From: Haemonchus contortus
Lineage: Eukaryota; Nematoda; Chromadorea; Rhabditida; Trichostrongylidae
Direction of reading: 5' to 3'
DNA length: 64,000 nt
Assembly: GCA_000469685.2 (NCBI GenBank)
Contig: LS997565.1
Location: 35,375,145-35,439,144, forward strand
This document shows positions 38,320 to 49,515 of this stretch, piece by piece. The translations under genes and the position numbers were made by a program. Positions within the stretch are counted from its first letter, which is position 1. Each line of letters begins with the position of its first letter. The notes under the pieces are model-generated. The model worked only from the letters and a program-made list of their open reading frames with translations. It was not told where the DNA came from and ran no database searches.

Positions 38320-39260
38320 CTATATATAATTCACTAAGTATGTCAGCTGGTTTGCCTGTGTGTTTGAACGTGTGGGTGTCGGTGTGTGTTTGATCGGAAA
38401 CTTACAAATCCTGTTCCCGTGGACCTAGAGAGTTCAAATTTGGTAGGAGTATGGGCGGCAGGATGGTATGCTCATGGCAGGCAGCACCGCCTACAGGGGA
38501 CAGGGCATGCGCCATGGTAATTTTGCGCCGCCAATTCATACTCCTGTTTACGAGGACCTCGAGGGTTCAAGTTTGGTAGGGTTACATTTTCGTATTAACA
38601 AGGGGGAACCCCGGTATTTGAATTGGTGATGAAGGATGTGACGGGATCATAGGTACTGGGTGACAGGAACCGATAATAACTGGAAAGAGAAGATAAGGGA
38701 CCTAAGAGGGGTCACTTAACGATCAAAATCCTAACGTTTCCGGTATATACGTTGTAGCTTTGACCATTCAGCATATTTCATTTCATAGGACGGGATGGTA
38801 GGGTAGGGTGACAAAGTGAGTGGTAAGTGCAATGATTGGGACCATTCAGCATATTTCATTTCATAGGACGGGATGGTAGGGTAGGGTGACAAAGTGAGTG
38901 GTAAGTGCAATGATTGGGACCCATTAGCGGCGAAACGATAAGCAGATAGGGATTTCGCTCATTTCTTGCTATTAGATTACAACCGCTACCCAGTAAGGTT
39001 TGTGACCCATTGAAGGATTCCCTTTGTTCGATATCATTTGCAACAAAAGTTAACCGGCCGCCAGTAACTTTGAATTCTCAACTAATGACATCTCTGTGAA
39101 GAGATAGGTCAACTGATGATGACACCTGATAATGGTGTGTCCATCGCTCGGAACATTTGTGAGTACGTCCAATGCTTTGGTTGTCTAACAGCTGAACCTT
39201 TACTGGGTATTCATTTCTAAGAAAGAGAACAGAAAGTCGACACTCCCAATCAGAGGTGTA
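38320..39260 (+). mobile_element. Dispersed repeat of about 1 kb, copy 3
   Basis: It starts TATATATAATTCACTAAG, with a TGTGTTTG-rich stretch, the block ACAACCGCTACCCAGTAA and the end GGAACATTTGTGAGTAC, as in copies 1 and 2. It contains a perfect tandem duplication of 78 bp (units start at 38,763 and 38,841). It lies upstream of the first remaining exon of gene C, in the interval where that gene has lost its 5' exons. Confidence 0.58.
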
Positions 39261-39594
39261 AGCACCGACTATCACTGGATACTCTTCGCACTGGTGTGTT
39301 AGTCCTGTGTCAAAGTTCGTGTTTAAAATGCTATTATTTTTCTCAAAGAAGGAGTGGAGAGTTAGCCGATCACCACAAGTTTGTCAAAGAAGGAGGGAAG
39401 CGTGGTGTTAGCCGGGTTAGCTGTATTCGAACTTTTGCGCTTCATGGCGTGCAGTGACAGCACCGCTCAGCAACGAAAGCAATCGTATCGACTAAGATAT
39501 TCAAATTTACGTTACAAACTGAAGCAGATTTGTGAAGGACCAATTGAATTCAAACCTCCCTTCAGAATCTTTCACCATTTGAACGAGCAAAATA

Positions 39595-40500
39595 TTAGGT
39601 TGATGCATAATTATTGCGGATTTTTTCGCGGCTTTTTTTCTCCCGATAGAGTTTGAATATTGAAATCGGGTTTTTTCTAGGAATGATCTACTTGATTTGC
39701 TCTACAAGAATATACTCAAAACTTCATCGGCATATTCGCAAAATTAGGCTTTACTACTTCGAGAAAGATTGGAAGGTGGCACAGTCATTCCGCGATCTCA
39801 GTAACTTTTCGGCGATCGAATAATCAGCCAGAGCCAACCAAGAAATGGTATCTGCCCCTAAATCTGCCATATCCACCAGCAGAAACTTTTATGGATTATC
39901 TAGTCAGCCGTTCATCGAAAAAATGGCTAGAGAGTAGAAGTTACGTCGATTTGGATGACTTGATGGCCGATGTCAAGGGGTGGATCGCCCGTAAGGATAA
40001 AACTTCTTCGCTTTTGGGATCCGACTAACTCGTCAATGGGAAGCAGTGCTTGACGTGGATGGTGAATAAGTTCCGGAGTGTTTATTTGAATATGTCTTTG
40101 CTTAGTATTCCTATAGTTTCTTTGGGTAAAATTTGCTGGAAAAAATCCGCAATAAATCCGCAATAATTATGCATAAACCTAATATATAGAGGCAGGTAAA
40201 ATGCGGGAGAAATAGAAAATATCAAAATAATCGTGTTTCGACCGCCAGGAAGTCATGTGCACTTTCATTAGATCACCTAGTGAACGATCGCTGAAAAGTT
40301 ACCGAGATCGCGGAATGACTTTCCAATCTTTCTCGAAGTAGTAAAGCCTAATTTCGCGAATATGCGGATGGTTTCTTGACTATATTCTTGTAGAGGAAAT
40401 CAAGTAGATCCTTTCTAGAAAAATCTCGAATTCAATATTAAAATTCTATCGAGAGAAAAAAAGCCGTGAAAAAATCCGCAATAATTATGCATCAACCTAA
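39595..40500. mobile_element. Mariner element rebuilt as an inverted repeat
   Basis: It starts TTAGGTTGATGCATAATTAT and ends with the complement, flanked by TA on both sides. Left arm (about 39,595-39,830) and right arm (about 40,270-40,500) are inverted copies. Between them, plus-strand frames at about 39,846-40,068 read as the C-terminus of a mariner transposase (YVDLDDLMADVKGWIARKDK, then after a frameshift RQWEAVLDVDGE). An extra terminus, GCATAAACCTAA, at 40,171-40,182 marks the original right end, so the right arm was added beyond it. The equivalent intron of gene D (near 44,863-44,880) gives the empty site. Confidence 0.82.
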
Positions 40501-40890
40501 TACTTATTGGTCAACAGCAAGACATGAAAAAAATCATGTGAAAACTGACCAGTTATATGTTATAGTGAAAATTGTGGATAAGTAAAAGTTGTGTAGAATC
40601 CATCAGATTACGTGCGTGTCAATCTCGCCTCAGATTATTTTATTCATAGACAGAATATAATTATTGAGCAAACCGGAAAAGGTACTATTACTTCTCTATT
40701 TTTCCCCTAGCAAAGGTGCTTAATCAAGAAGGAGCGGAAGATGGACATACGTTTGTAGCGATGTCATACATGAGGCTAAGGTTACAAGATCATTGACATC
40801 GCAAGGAAAATTCTGAAAAAAAAGGTTTCACGATCCCCGACAGAAAGTATTCTCCTGTCATATTCCAACAGCAAATATGATGTTCTCTCT

Positions 40891-43800
40891 CTATGGCACA
40901 ACCCTCCTCGAATTACTATTGACCACAATCGGCATATTTGAAGAACTGGCACCAATGCGGTGCCAGTTCTTTTTTTTTTTCTTAAGTTGACCAATTCCAA
41001 GGTAATCGTCGAATGCTTCACGATATTCACTGCTGAAATGTTAAAAGTTCAAAACATGCGACATCAGATCAGCTGCTTTCCTCTCTCTATCTCGTGCTAA
41101 GAAAATTCGACGACAGCGATCGAAATAATCCCAAATCTCCCAAAGTTACTTAAATGGATTCCATAAAATAAACTAGACGTGAGCAAACATGCTCTAAAAC
41201 ATCGTCTGCCTACACAGGCAAAACAAGAGACTCAGTCTCTAGTCGAAAGGAAACTTGTGCCTCAAATTGACCTTATAGTGTAATAAACGAAGAACGTTAT
41301 CGAAGTGGAAAAGCACGCAATCACGCCCGAGAATAGTTTCAGGTAGTATTTATCAAAATGCAGAAAGGCGTCACTGATGACAACAATGGCTACGGCACTG
41401 AAGTAACCAAATATAACTGCCAGTGTTATAATTAACACCGATCGATAAATATTCTTGATGTTGACACTACCTGAAAAGAAGCGTAAAGTTAGGTAAATTG
41501 TATCATTAATTAGTTACAAGCAAAATTCTCATTTTTGTCATGATGATAATAGAAGGTATCTTGAAATTGCTATGTCTATCGCGGGTCCGGGAACTTCTCC
41601 CCTAAAACGGCGTCGCACAAGCCGCACCCGCCGCCTATTGCAGGATTGCGATGGAAGATTGGAGCGCGCAATTGGTGAGGTAGGGAGTCCTTTAACTATT
41701 CGAATTGGCTGGCCGCTCTTTTCAATTTCAATGCGGTCTTGATCGTCGTTTACGTAGGAGGAGTCATTTTAATTATTCATGTCTAATAAACATGTAAACT
41801 CAAAAGAAACAGAAGAAAAACGATAAAATCCAATGAAAAAGCAAGCCAGTCAAGGTAAAATATCGCATCCTACCGATTGGCGTGAGGCGGGGTGAGTACG
41901 GTAATTGCAGTGACATTTGCCGCATGCCGCAAGGGAGAATGCCGCAATCGGGGAGAAGTTCCGTTACCCTGTCTATCCCTGGTTTTTTAACTTTCGCTTT
42001 CTGTTTTACTTAGGATGCTTGCTTTTCAGGCTTTAATCTTCATGTTTCAAAATATTTGAAGCACATTTCCACAGTATTTATGACCCTTCTACTTTTCTTT
42101 TCCCTCTGACATTAAAAACGTAAAGGTCGCCGAATTTTCTATTTTGCTACTTCGACTGTTTACCGCTGTTATTTTGAGAGTAAATCAAGAAATCAGTTAC
42201 CACTCGATGCATGCAGGAACGCGTTTGTTCAAACTTTCTAATAGCAAATTAGAGCGCTTAAGGTGTGAGGTGTTGTAGTGGCAAGTGACGCACTATCACA
42301 CACCCATGGTCACGGTGGCGAGTCCCTAATTTATATCCGATCAGGCCAACCAAGCCTTTCATCAGTGATGGGTTGATTGCTTCCAATCTCGTCTGGGAGG
42401 ATGAAGGACTGATTTGTACAACGCTGGTCAGCACAAGTCTTTGTGTAGACCACATGCGCATTCAATAGGTGCTACGATTTTGAATAGTAGTCGAATGCAG
42501 GGCGCGTCCCTCAAATGGGATGGATTGGTGTCCAGAGACTTTATTTTTTGTGGTAGATTTTCCGTGCATAGGGCAAGTTGTTGTTGAGAAAGCATTCCCG
42601 GTATTCGATGCTCTTGTCTGTGAACTTTCAAGATTTCCAAAGGTTTTTATGCGCTCTTACTATTCCCTACGAAAAGTAGTTGGGATCGCAATGTTTAAGG
42701 GCTATCTTCATTACTTTCTTTCGTAACAAAATAATGCTAATCATAATTTTCGAAATTGCAATGGAATTCGCAAAGCAGTAAGCATTTGATACTTCAAGAA
42801 CTATCTAGATGGTAAGCAGTAGCATCAAGATAATTTCACCTCAAGACCAGGAATTCGAGGGCAGCCAAAGCTAAGAAAGTGTGCGATTTTATATGCTGAG
42901 TTTTCCAGCAAGAAACTTTGGTTCTTGATCTAACTAAGCACCTTTGCCGCTTTATTCAGCAAAAAGAGAATCATTCGGAAGTGACCTATCCATCAAATGC
43001 ACCGTACATAGCACAAAAGCAGGTTAAAAACGGAAAGCTGAAACGGCTCAAGTCAGGAAGTAGGCGCTGTGTTTACTACATCTAAGGGTCTATAAGTATT
43101 GAAGGATGTTTGTCGAAAACTCACTCATCCGGATTTTTTTCAGGAAACATATGAAAACCAAGTAGCACATAATAACTAGGGTACAGATTACTAGAACCGA
43201 CATTAACAGAAGTTCAAGTCCAGGTCCTTGCATCACAATTGCGAAAGAGCATAAAATAAACCTGCAACAATATTGATCCGCATGGAAATCAAAATCGACC
43301 TGTCAGTTTTGATCACAATCGGAAGCTCTTATATTTAAACGCCTTCATAAGAGCTCTGGAAAAACTAAAAATTTCACATGAAATCCAACTGCTGGTTTTC
43401 CTATAGAATATTCTAGCTTTCAATTGCCGATTATTTCGTGGTTAAAAGACACTGAGGACCACTGAAATTTATTGAGCAATGACTAATTCGGTTAGAAACC
43501 CTGTTTTGCTTGTAAGAGCATATAATTTCAGTGAACAGAGGTAAGTACGAACTCGTTCAATGTCCAATTAAGGTAGTGCAAAAGCTCTTTGCTCTGAACC
43601 TGAAACTCTAAATTCTAGCTATATTGATTAAGAAAATAAAATGCTCTTGCTTCCCCTGTTATAAGCCTTTTACAATAAAATTTGAAACCACTACGGAATG
43701 TGGATAAACACTTTTGGTCTACCCATAGCCCTTGTGCTCATGATAACCATGTTCAAAGTGTTGACTTGGCCACAGAATCTTATGCTTCAGAAAGACTGTC

Positions 43801-45354
43801 ACTTCAGAATCATACCGTCGGACTGCACATTGCCCGGCACTACATATAGCGACCAACCACCCCTATCTTTTTCCTACAGACTTAGAGAAGAATGGAACAT
43901 TCCTTCTACAACGATTCAGCATTCAGTCCGCAAAAGCGGCGAGGTATAATTACAATTCCGTAAAAAATATGAATACGAATTCAAGTGAAAAAGTGGAAAC
44001 GAGAGTTGTAAAGGAAGTCATTCTGTAGGTCAATGGAGATAGTTATGTGAAAGTAACATACTCGTCGGGAGTCCGATAAACGAAAAACAGCACAACCTCG
44101 ATCATTCCGAATACAACCGCTGGTAGAATATGTGCTGTCAAGTAAAGTTCTCGATAGTAAGCTATCAACTTGTCACTGAAAAAGAGACATTAATTTAGGT
44201 GGAACCCTCATTCATGATAATTATGCTTCCTGCTAGACCAACTTTTTTTATGTGCACCCACAACTTGAGCAGCAAAAATGATCCAAAGCAGGCTCAGTCT
44301 TTTTCACTCCAAAAAAAGCGCGATAAATGCATTTCTTGAATGCATTTTCCGGAAGGACTACTTTCGCAACAGACCAACCCGTTAACTATGACTATGCAGC
44401 CACTACTAGTATGACTATGTAGGTATGGTGAATGTAACTGTAAGGTACCAGACTTTCTCTCGCTACACTTCCTTATTCCCACTGTAAGGCCAACGCCCTA
44501 AAAGGTCTTGAAAACTTACTAGAAAGACATCAAAGAAAGCAGTCTGTCTATTGCTATGTTGAGTAGAAGTACTAGTGAAAAACATGATCCGAAAATAGGA
44601 GCCAGCTGAAGGTAAATGCACAGGCTCTGCCGGATTTCATGGCCTTCGACGCTGAAAATAGTAAGCAGTGGAACACACGACCTTTCGTTAATTCTCAAAA
44701 TCTCGAATATTTCTTCTCGGACCTTTGAATTTTGACTGAACGGAATTAATTGTATAACCGTAGATGTTGTAATTTACGTTGCAAACTGGAGCAAACTGCA
44801 GAATCACCAATTGAATTTAAAGCTTCCCTTTCAAGCTTGTTCGCTATTCAAACGAGACAAATATACTTGTTGGACCGCAGTTAGACATTCAAAAGATTCT
44901 TCAAAAAACTGACAAATTGTATGTGATAGGGAAAATGTAGTGCGCGAACGAGGAGGACGTCGCCAAACGATAGTAGTGCGATGAGGAGGTTACATGGGTT
45001 TCTAAGTCTCCTAAAATAGAATGAATTTGTTAGATAAGCTGTGTAGATGTTTGCAGTCAAAGGCAGATCCCTGAAATCTAGTACAGGAAAGCGGATTGAC
45101 TCAAAACTAGATGGTTCAGGACTCTGGCATAACGAAGAACTAGTTCATCTCGAGTGCCCACCAAAAGTTGGAAACTCTGCGACTGTTTGAGAATGGAGCC
45201 GATTGCATCAGTAGAGCTTATAAAACAGTCACTTTAGCTTTACTTACCTTGACCGTACTGTAACATAGACGATGAACCCATTTCCTATTGCCGTTACTGT
45301 TGAAAATAAAATATATAGAATTTGGTACGGAATAGGGAAGGTATTCAGAGACAT
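40891..45354 (-). CDS. Srsx-type serpentine chemoreceptor (gene D)
   Basis: Seven minus-strand exons: 45248-45354, about 44914-45010, 44520-44651, 44062-44175, 43125-43261, 41272-41470 and 40891-41032. The start is the ATG of MSLNTFPIPYQILYILFS; helix 1 contains TAIGNGFIVYVTVRS. Exon 2 has RLRNPCNLLIALLSFGDVLL, the RxLRxxCN helix 2 signature. Exon 3 has LLLNIAIDRLLSLMSF, exon 4 the Y-rich LIAYYRELYLTAHILPA, exon 5 FILCSFAIVMQGPG, exon 6 helices 6-7 ending TFFVYYTI. Exon 7 starts SEYREAFDDYLG and ends at TAG after an 11-A run. Phases fit at every junction except exon 2 to 3, where the best donor (GTCAGT after 44,914) leaves the frame one base off. Either that boundary is wrong or the gene carries a one-base lesion. 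Likely a plasma-membrane chemosensory GPCR. Confidence 0.8.
41581..41971. mobile_element. hAT-like MITE in intron 5 of gene D
   Basis: The termini GCGGGTCCGGGAACTTCTCC and (reverse complement of the right end) CAGGGTAACGGAACTTCTCC are paired. TCTATC lies directly before 41,581 and directly after 41,971. The 391-bp element is absent from the matching intron of gene C (near 29,625), where GCTATGTGAATACGG is uninterrupted. The CAGGG-type end suggests hAT, although hAT duplications are usually 8 bp and only 6 bp are clear here. Confidence 0.62.
42240..42550 (+). mobile_element. RTE/SINE 3' tail in intron 5 of gene D
   Basis: It contains GGGCGCGTCCCTCAAATGGG and GGTGTCCAGAGACTTTATTT, matching the insertion at 7079-7241, and extends further 5'. 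The diverged copy at 29,940-30,130 lies at the same place in gene C. Confidence 0.55.
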
Positions 45355-46140
45355 AGTGATGAAAGTAGTTACTGAAAGCTGAAAGTTTCTACGATTTGTT
45401 TATCGCTAATTTCTTCACAACAAATTCAGCTCATAACAAGCGCCGCCTCTTGCTTTGAAACTCCAATTTCAGAGAAGCATACAAATAGTTGCCTTCGACT
45501 ACATAGCTTTTCGGGAAAGGCGGGTTTTAGTAGTTTCATTAACTACCTATTTCCTTGTAAACAAGTTTCTCCCTTTCCATGAAGCCTATATTCTTAGGTG
45601 ATTACAATCCTGTTTGCGAGTAGAGCGCAATTTGAAATATGCTGGTGATTCCAAAAATAGCCTGTGTATGATGCTCGGGGAACAATAATGCGGAATGGCA
45701 TTCATATACGGTAACCTTCTAGTAGGCGCAGTAGCTTTCAGAGACTTGTGGAATGTGATAGACTTCTCTGATGAAAACCTTGAAAAACCCACAACTATCG
45801 TCTACTTACTGTTGAATATGACGGAATGAAATGAACACAGCAAACAGTAATGTAACCTGGCGGCAGTAGCCACAGAGCTGGTTTTCAGGAAGAGGTCATA
45901 AAAACTATTACTTTCTGTTTTTGGGGTTCCTCAATTTATTCGTGATGCTGAACCCAAGGTCTCATCTTATCCTCAGTATATGAAACGCGCACGCGTCTGT
46001 CTCTGTGATTGACTGCACGTCTGTACCGCATACATATCCTGCCAATATACGATATAGTAAAAGTAACTCATCGACACCTTTCTGAGCACTGCTTCGCTGT
46101 TGTTTTCGATCTGTCTTAGCTGTAGTTGCTGAGGGACATA
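45355..46140. other. 5' flank of gene D
   Basis: No further exon of a receptor is recognised upstream of the gene D start. The region would hold its promoter; no specific site can be named. Minus-strand ORFs at 45,586 and 45,962 have no family likeness. Confidence 0.35.
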
Positions 46141-47110
46141 GTCCATGCATCCGTCAAGGTTAGCAAACTCTCCTATTTTTAGCCCTTTTGTCGCGGATGC
46201 GACGGTGGCCGCTGGGCGCACCGTGCGCCCAGCGGCCCATCTTTGCTCGGCCGCCACAACGCGGCGCGTATGTGCGCGCGTTGTGCGCGTTCCTTCGCAT
46301 AGCCTAGTCAGCCGCCACTCGTCATTCACCGCGACCGGCTGGCTGTCGGCTGCTGGTGGTTGAAGTTGTCCATAGGACAACGGAGCGTCAGTGTAAGCCC
46401 GACCGGTTTCCGAGCACCCCTCTCCGAGGGCGTGCAGTTGTCACCTGTCGGATACCGAGGAGGAAGGAAGGCAAGAAGATCGCCGAGGCCAAAGGGGGCC
46501 TGGAATGGACAGCTGAAGGAGCTTGCCTTGAAAGAAGCCTGAAGATCGAAGGTCAGGTAAGTGTCGTGTGGTCACTCTCATTTATGTGCCTTTTGCTCAT
46601 GTGTGTATATTGCGTGTTTAATAGATTTGATTGTGTTCTCTATTCCCATTCTCCTCATGTAGTATTCTCTGGCTCTGGACCCGTGGGTCTAGGTTCTCTT
46701 GTGTGGTTTCCCTCTTTGGCATCTTGTAGTGTAGTATAATTGTAGTGTAATACGTCGCAGTGTAATAAACCAGTAACCCATACTTCTGTACTTGCCGTTG
46801 GAAGTAGGAGAGGTGGGGCACTCTAGTCGCGACGGGAAGTAGGTTATGTCGCCGCGTTCACACAGCTAGTCCCTGTGACGGGGGCAGGGATCCCGTCGCG
46901 GAGTCTAGGCTCAGGTCGCGGTGGCAAGGTCGGTTGGACCTTCCACAGCCAACACCCCTTGGTCCTCGGGGGGTTGTGCCGCCCTCCTGTTCGGAGCGCA
47001 GGTAGGGTGTGGTGGTCCGGCGAGTGTGGAGGTTTGTGGGCTCGAGTACCACCGATGTCGATCGCGTCCAAAGGGTGGCCATGAAACCGCGACACCTTTA
47101 CACTACCTCT
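46140..47110. other. GC-rich block with strong hairpin; possible LTR-like repeat
   Basis: The block is strikingly richer in G+C than its surroundings. At 46,208-46,238 there is a palindrome: GGCCGCTGGGCGCAC, one C, then the exact complement GTGCGCCCAGCGGCC. Another GCGCGC-rich imperfect palindrome follows near 46,258-46,285. Overlapping ORFs on both strands (46,145-47,230) reflect GC-rich composition. An AATAAA lies at about 46,765 on the plus strand. A solo LTR or other repeat is possible, but no TG...CA boundary with target duplication was established. Confidence 0.4.
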
Positions 47111-49365
47111 CTACACGAATTCTTGTCGAAGATGATGAAAAACACGGTCGATCAGCTGTCGTTCGGTTGTGACTCTTGTCATTATCAACTAAAGATGATG
47201 GGTCAAAAGCAGATGCAACTCCCAGAGTAAAGTTTAAATAAGTAGCTTTGATATGAGAAAAATGTGCAATTAATGAAGTGAGAGTAATCAGGTTGGAAGG
47301 CAAAAGGTAACTACTACTCACTAGAGCTATTCTAAAGAGATGGGGACGTGCGCTTAAACTTCTACCTAATGCCTTTATAGTCAAGGTTGCTACAGAAGCG
47401 GTCGACCACTACCGATTCAATTGCACGACAGCGTATGGGCCTATATCAAAAAATCCTGTCTCACCTGAAAACAGTTCGCGCACAGGTAGAGTCTAGTGAG
47501 GTGAGAACTTGTTGCTTCGGAGGTTTGCGAGAGAAACCATTTTCTGAGATGTGATTTTGGAGACTTGTCACAATGAAAGATCTCAAGTCTGGTGAAGTAC
47601 AAGTGGAAACTAAGCCTGGACCCATTGGTTCTATGCATGCCTGTGACTTACTTGTATTAGTCGATTTGATGCTACTCTAACAATCCAACAAATCTCTCGT
47701 AACAATTCTTCAGCTTATTCTTCCAGAGAGCCTGAAAAGTGAAAATGAAAACTAGTGAAAACCTAAAAACTGCCGACAAAAAAGACGAGTCGTGGTAGGG
47801 AACGACTACAGTATTAGTTGGAATTCGTCCTTGATCCATTTCTTAGACGATGTTGAAAGCTTCAGTGAGAAAAGAACTGAGCGGCAATCTTATTCTCTAT
47901 CCTTCTTCTGTCTCGAAAGCAAGGTAGATTCGATAAAGGAATTCGACAGAAAAAGCCAATTTATGTATCAGATCTAGTTTGCTTCAAAACAATGCAAATA
48001 CGTAAGCAAGAACCCAGACGTTTTTTGTGGATTAGGGACGAGTGATTTCAACCTTTGCACAACTACGAATGTTGTATGTATCACAAGGTAGGCCGTCAGA
48101 AGGGGGACGAGAAGGGGGGGGGGTGGGAGGGGACAAGTGATAGCCTGCTGCGAGTAAAAATCCAAAGATAAGATATGCACATCACATGACGACTGAGAAT
48201 AATTAAAAAGACAATTCTGGAATTCATCTGCGATACGAAGAGATGAGCACCGAATCTTACTTTTAACTCTCTCGGACTTTTTTCTTCATGGAATTACAAA
48301 CGGGACCGCAAAGCGCTTTTCTGCTCTTTCGGTCCACTTTCTGCCACCATTTTACAAAACAGTATCAGGCCTTGGCTCAATTTCTCATTCTTTTCTTTCA
48401 GGCCTACTTTTTTATGTGTCTATGTGGCCCGATCACTAATTTGAGACTTCATTTTGAAATGCTTCCCTGACGGCATCTGTGTTCACTCATATAGAAATAA
48501 TATGAGTGACTGGCTCAGGACATCTCTACAGAGGGGCTCGACTCTTCAAATAGCAATTATTTATTATTATCAAGACCAATGATGATCAAATATTATTAAT
48601 TTGTTACAACATCACATTCCAAAGTACTAAGACAGAATGTGAACAGCAAAGCTATATTAACACCAAGAACGCTCTGAAGACTATACAATCTTATGGCACA
48701 AAGGCACATCCTTTGTAAGAGTACTCTATTTGTCATTCACTGTTCCATTTCTCCAAACGTCTTGAAACATGGGGAACACAGTGAGAAAAATCATTTAATC
48801 GTTTGTGAAGCATCCTGGTATTGATAGGACGCTGTTATGAAGAACAGGAGTGGGAAGCTAGAACATTGACTTCCGCACATGAGCGTGTCCTTGTCCTATG
48901 ACAATGTCAAACTTCAGTTAACCATTCTTCACCAAGGATCGTATCCCTCTGTCTTCATGGCAGCCGAAGGCAGCATATCTCTGGAAGCGTCTTTTTTATT
49001 GTCGCACTGAAGAACCGCAAATAAAGAGTGAGCGCTGCTTAAAAGGCGTGACGAGAAAAATAAGAGGGTCGTATCATGAAAGTACTAAGTAGCCGATCAA
49101 GCAGAAAGTAGAATACACAGGAAAACACCGTCGTTATTATGAAACACGGATGCAAAAATGTGATAAGACGGATTGAAGTGTCTCAAGGTACTGTAAGTTG
49201 TTCACATTGTGTTCACTGCTCATGCCTACCCACACTCAGAAGTAGAAGGTAACCTTTTTTTTGAAGCAATATGGAACCATCAGAAAACTTCCAGAGCAAG
49301 ACGGCCGATAACCTTCATAGATGTTGAGATATTTCTTTCTCTTGAGCGATACCGTTTATTTCCAG
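47111..49365. other. Intergenic stretch, nothing firm
   Basis: A minus-strand stretch near 47,670-47,730 reads ALWKNKLKNCYERFVGLLE to a TAG after a TTTTCAG acceptor and could be a terminal exon, but no upstream partner was found. A G-run (nine G) is at about 48,115. Nothing else is recognised. Confidence 0.3.
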
Positions 49366-49370
49366 TATGG

Positions 49371-49515
49371 CTGCTTTCATAGTGCGCAAGCAAGCGAGCG
49401 CGCGAGCCGGCCGGGGGACTACTCTTCCGGGGGTATCGATCAGATTCTGTTGTAAACAAGGGACTAGCGCCGCCCAAAGTCGCTGGCTCGCTCGCGGGCC
49501 AAATCGCGGACTGTG
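49371..49515. mobile_element. GC-rich inverted-repeat element, copy 1
   Basis: It begins CTTTCATAGTGCGCAAG and ends near CGCGGACTGTGCAAG, with GC-rich arms (GCGAGCGCGCGAGCCGGC against GCTGGCTCGCTCGCGGG). Its ends match the element at 62,060-62,258, and the preceding word GGCTG is common to both sites. Confidence 0.5.

Noticed and set aside
46145..47230. Overlapping GC-rich ORFs on both strands
   Set aside because: Several frames are open at once, which is what high GC content gives by lack of stop codons; no splice structure or domain.
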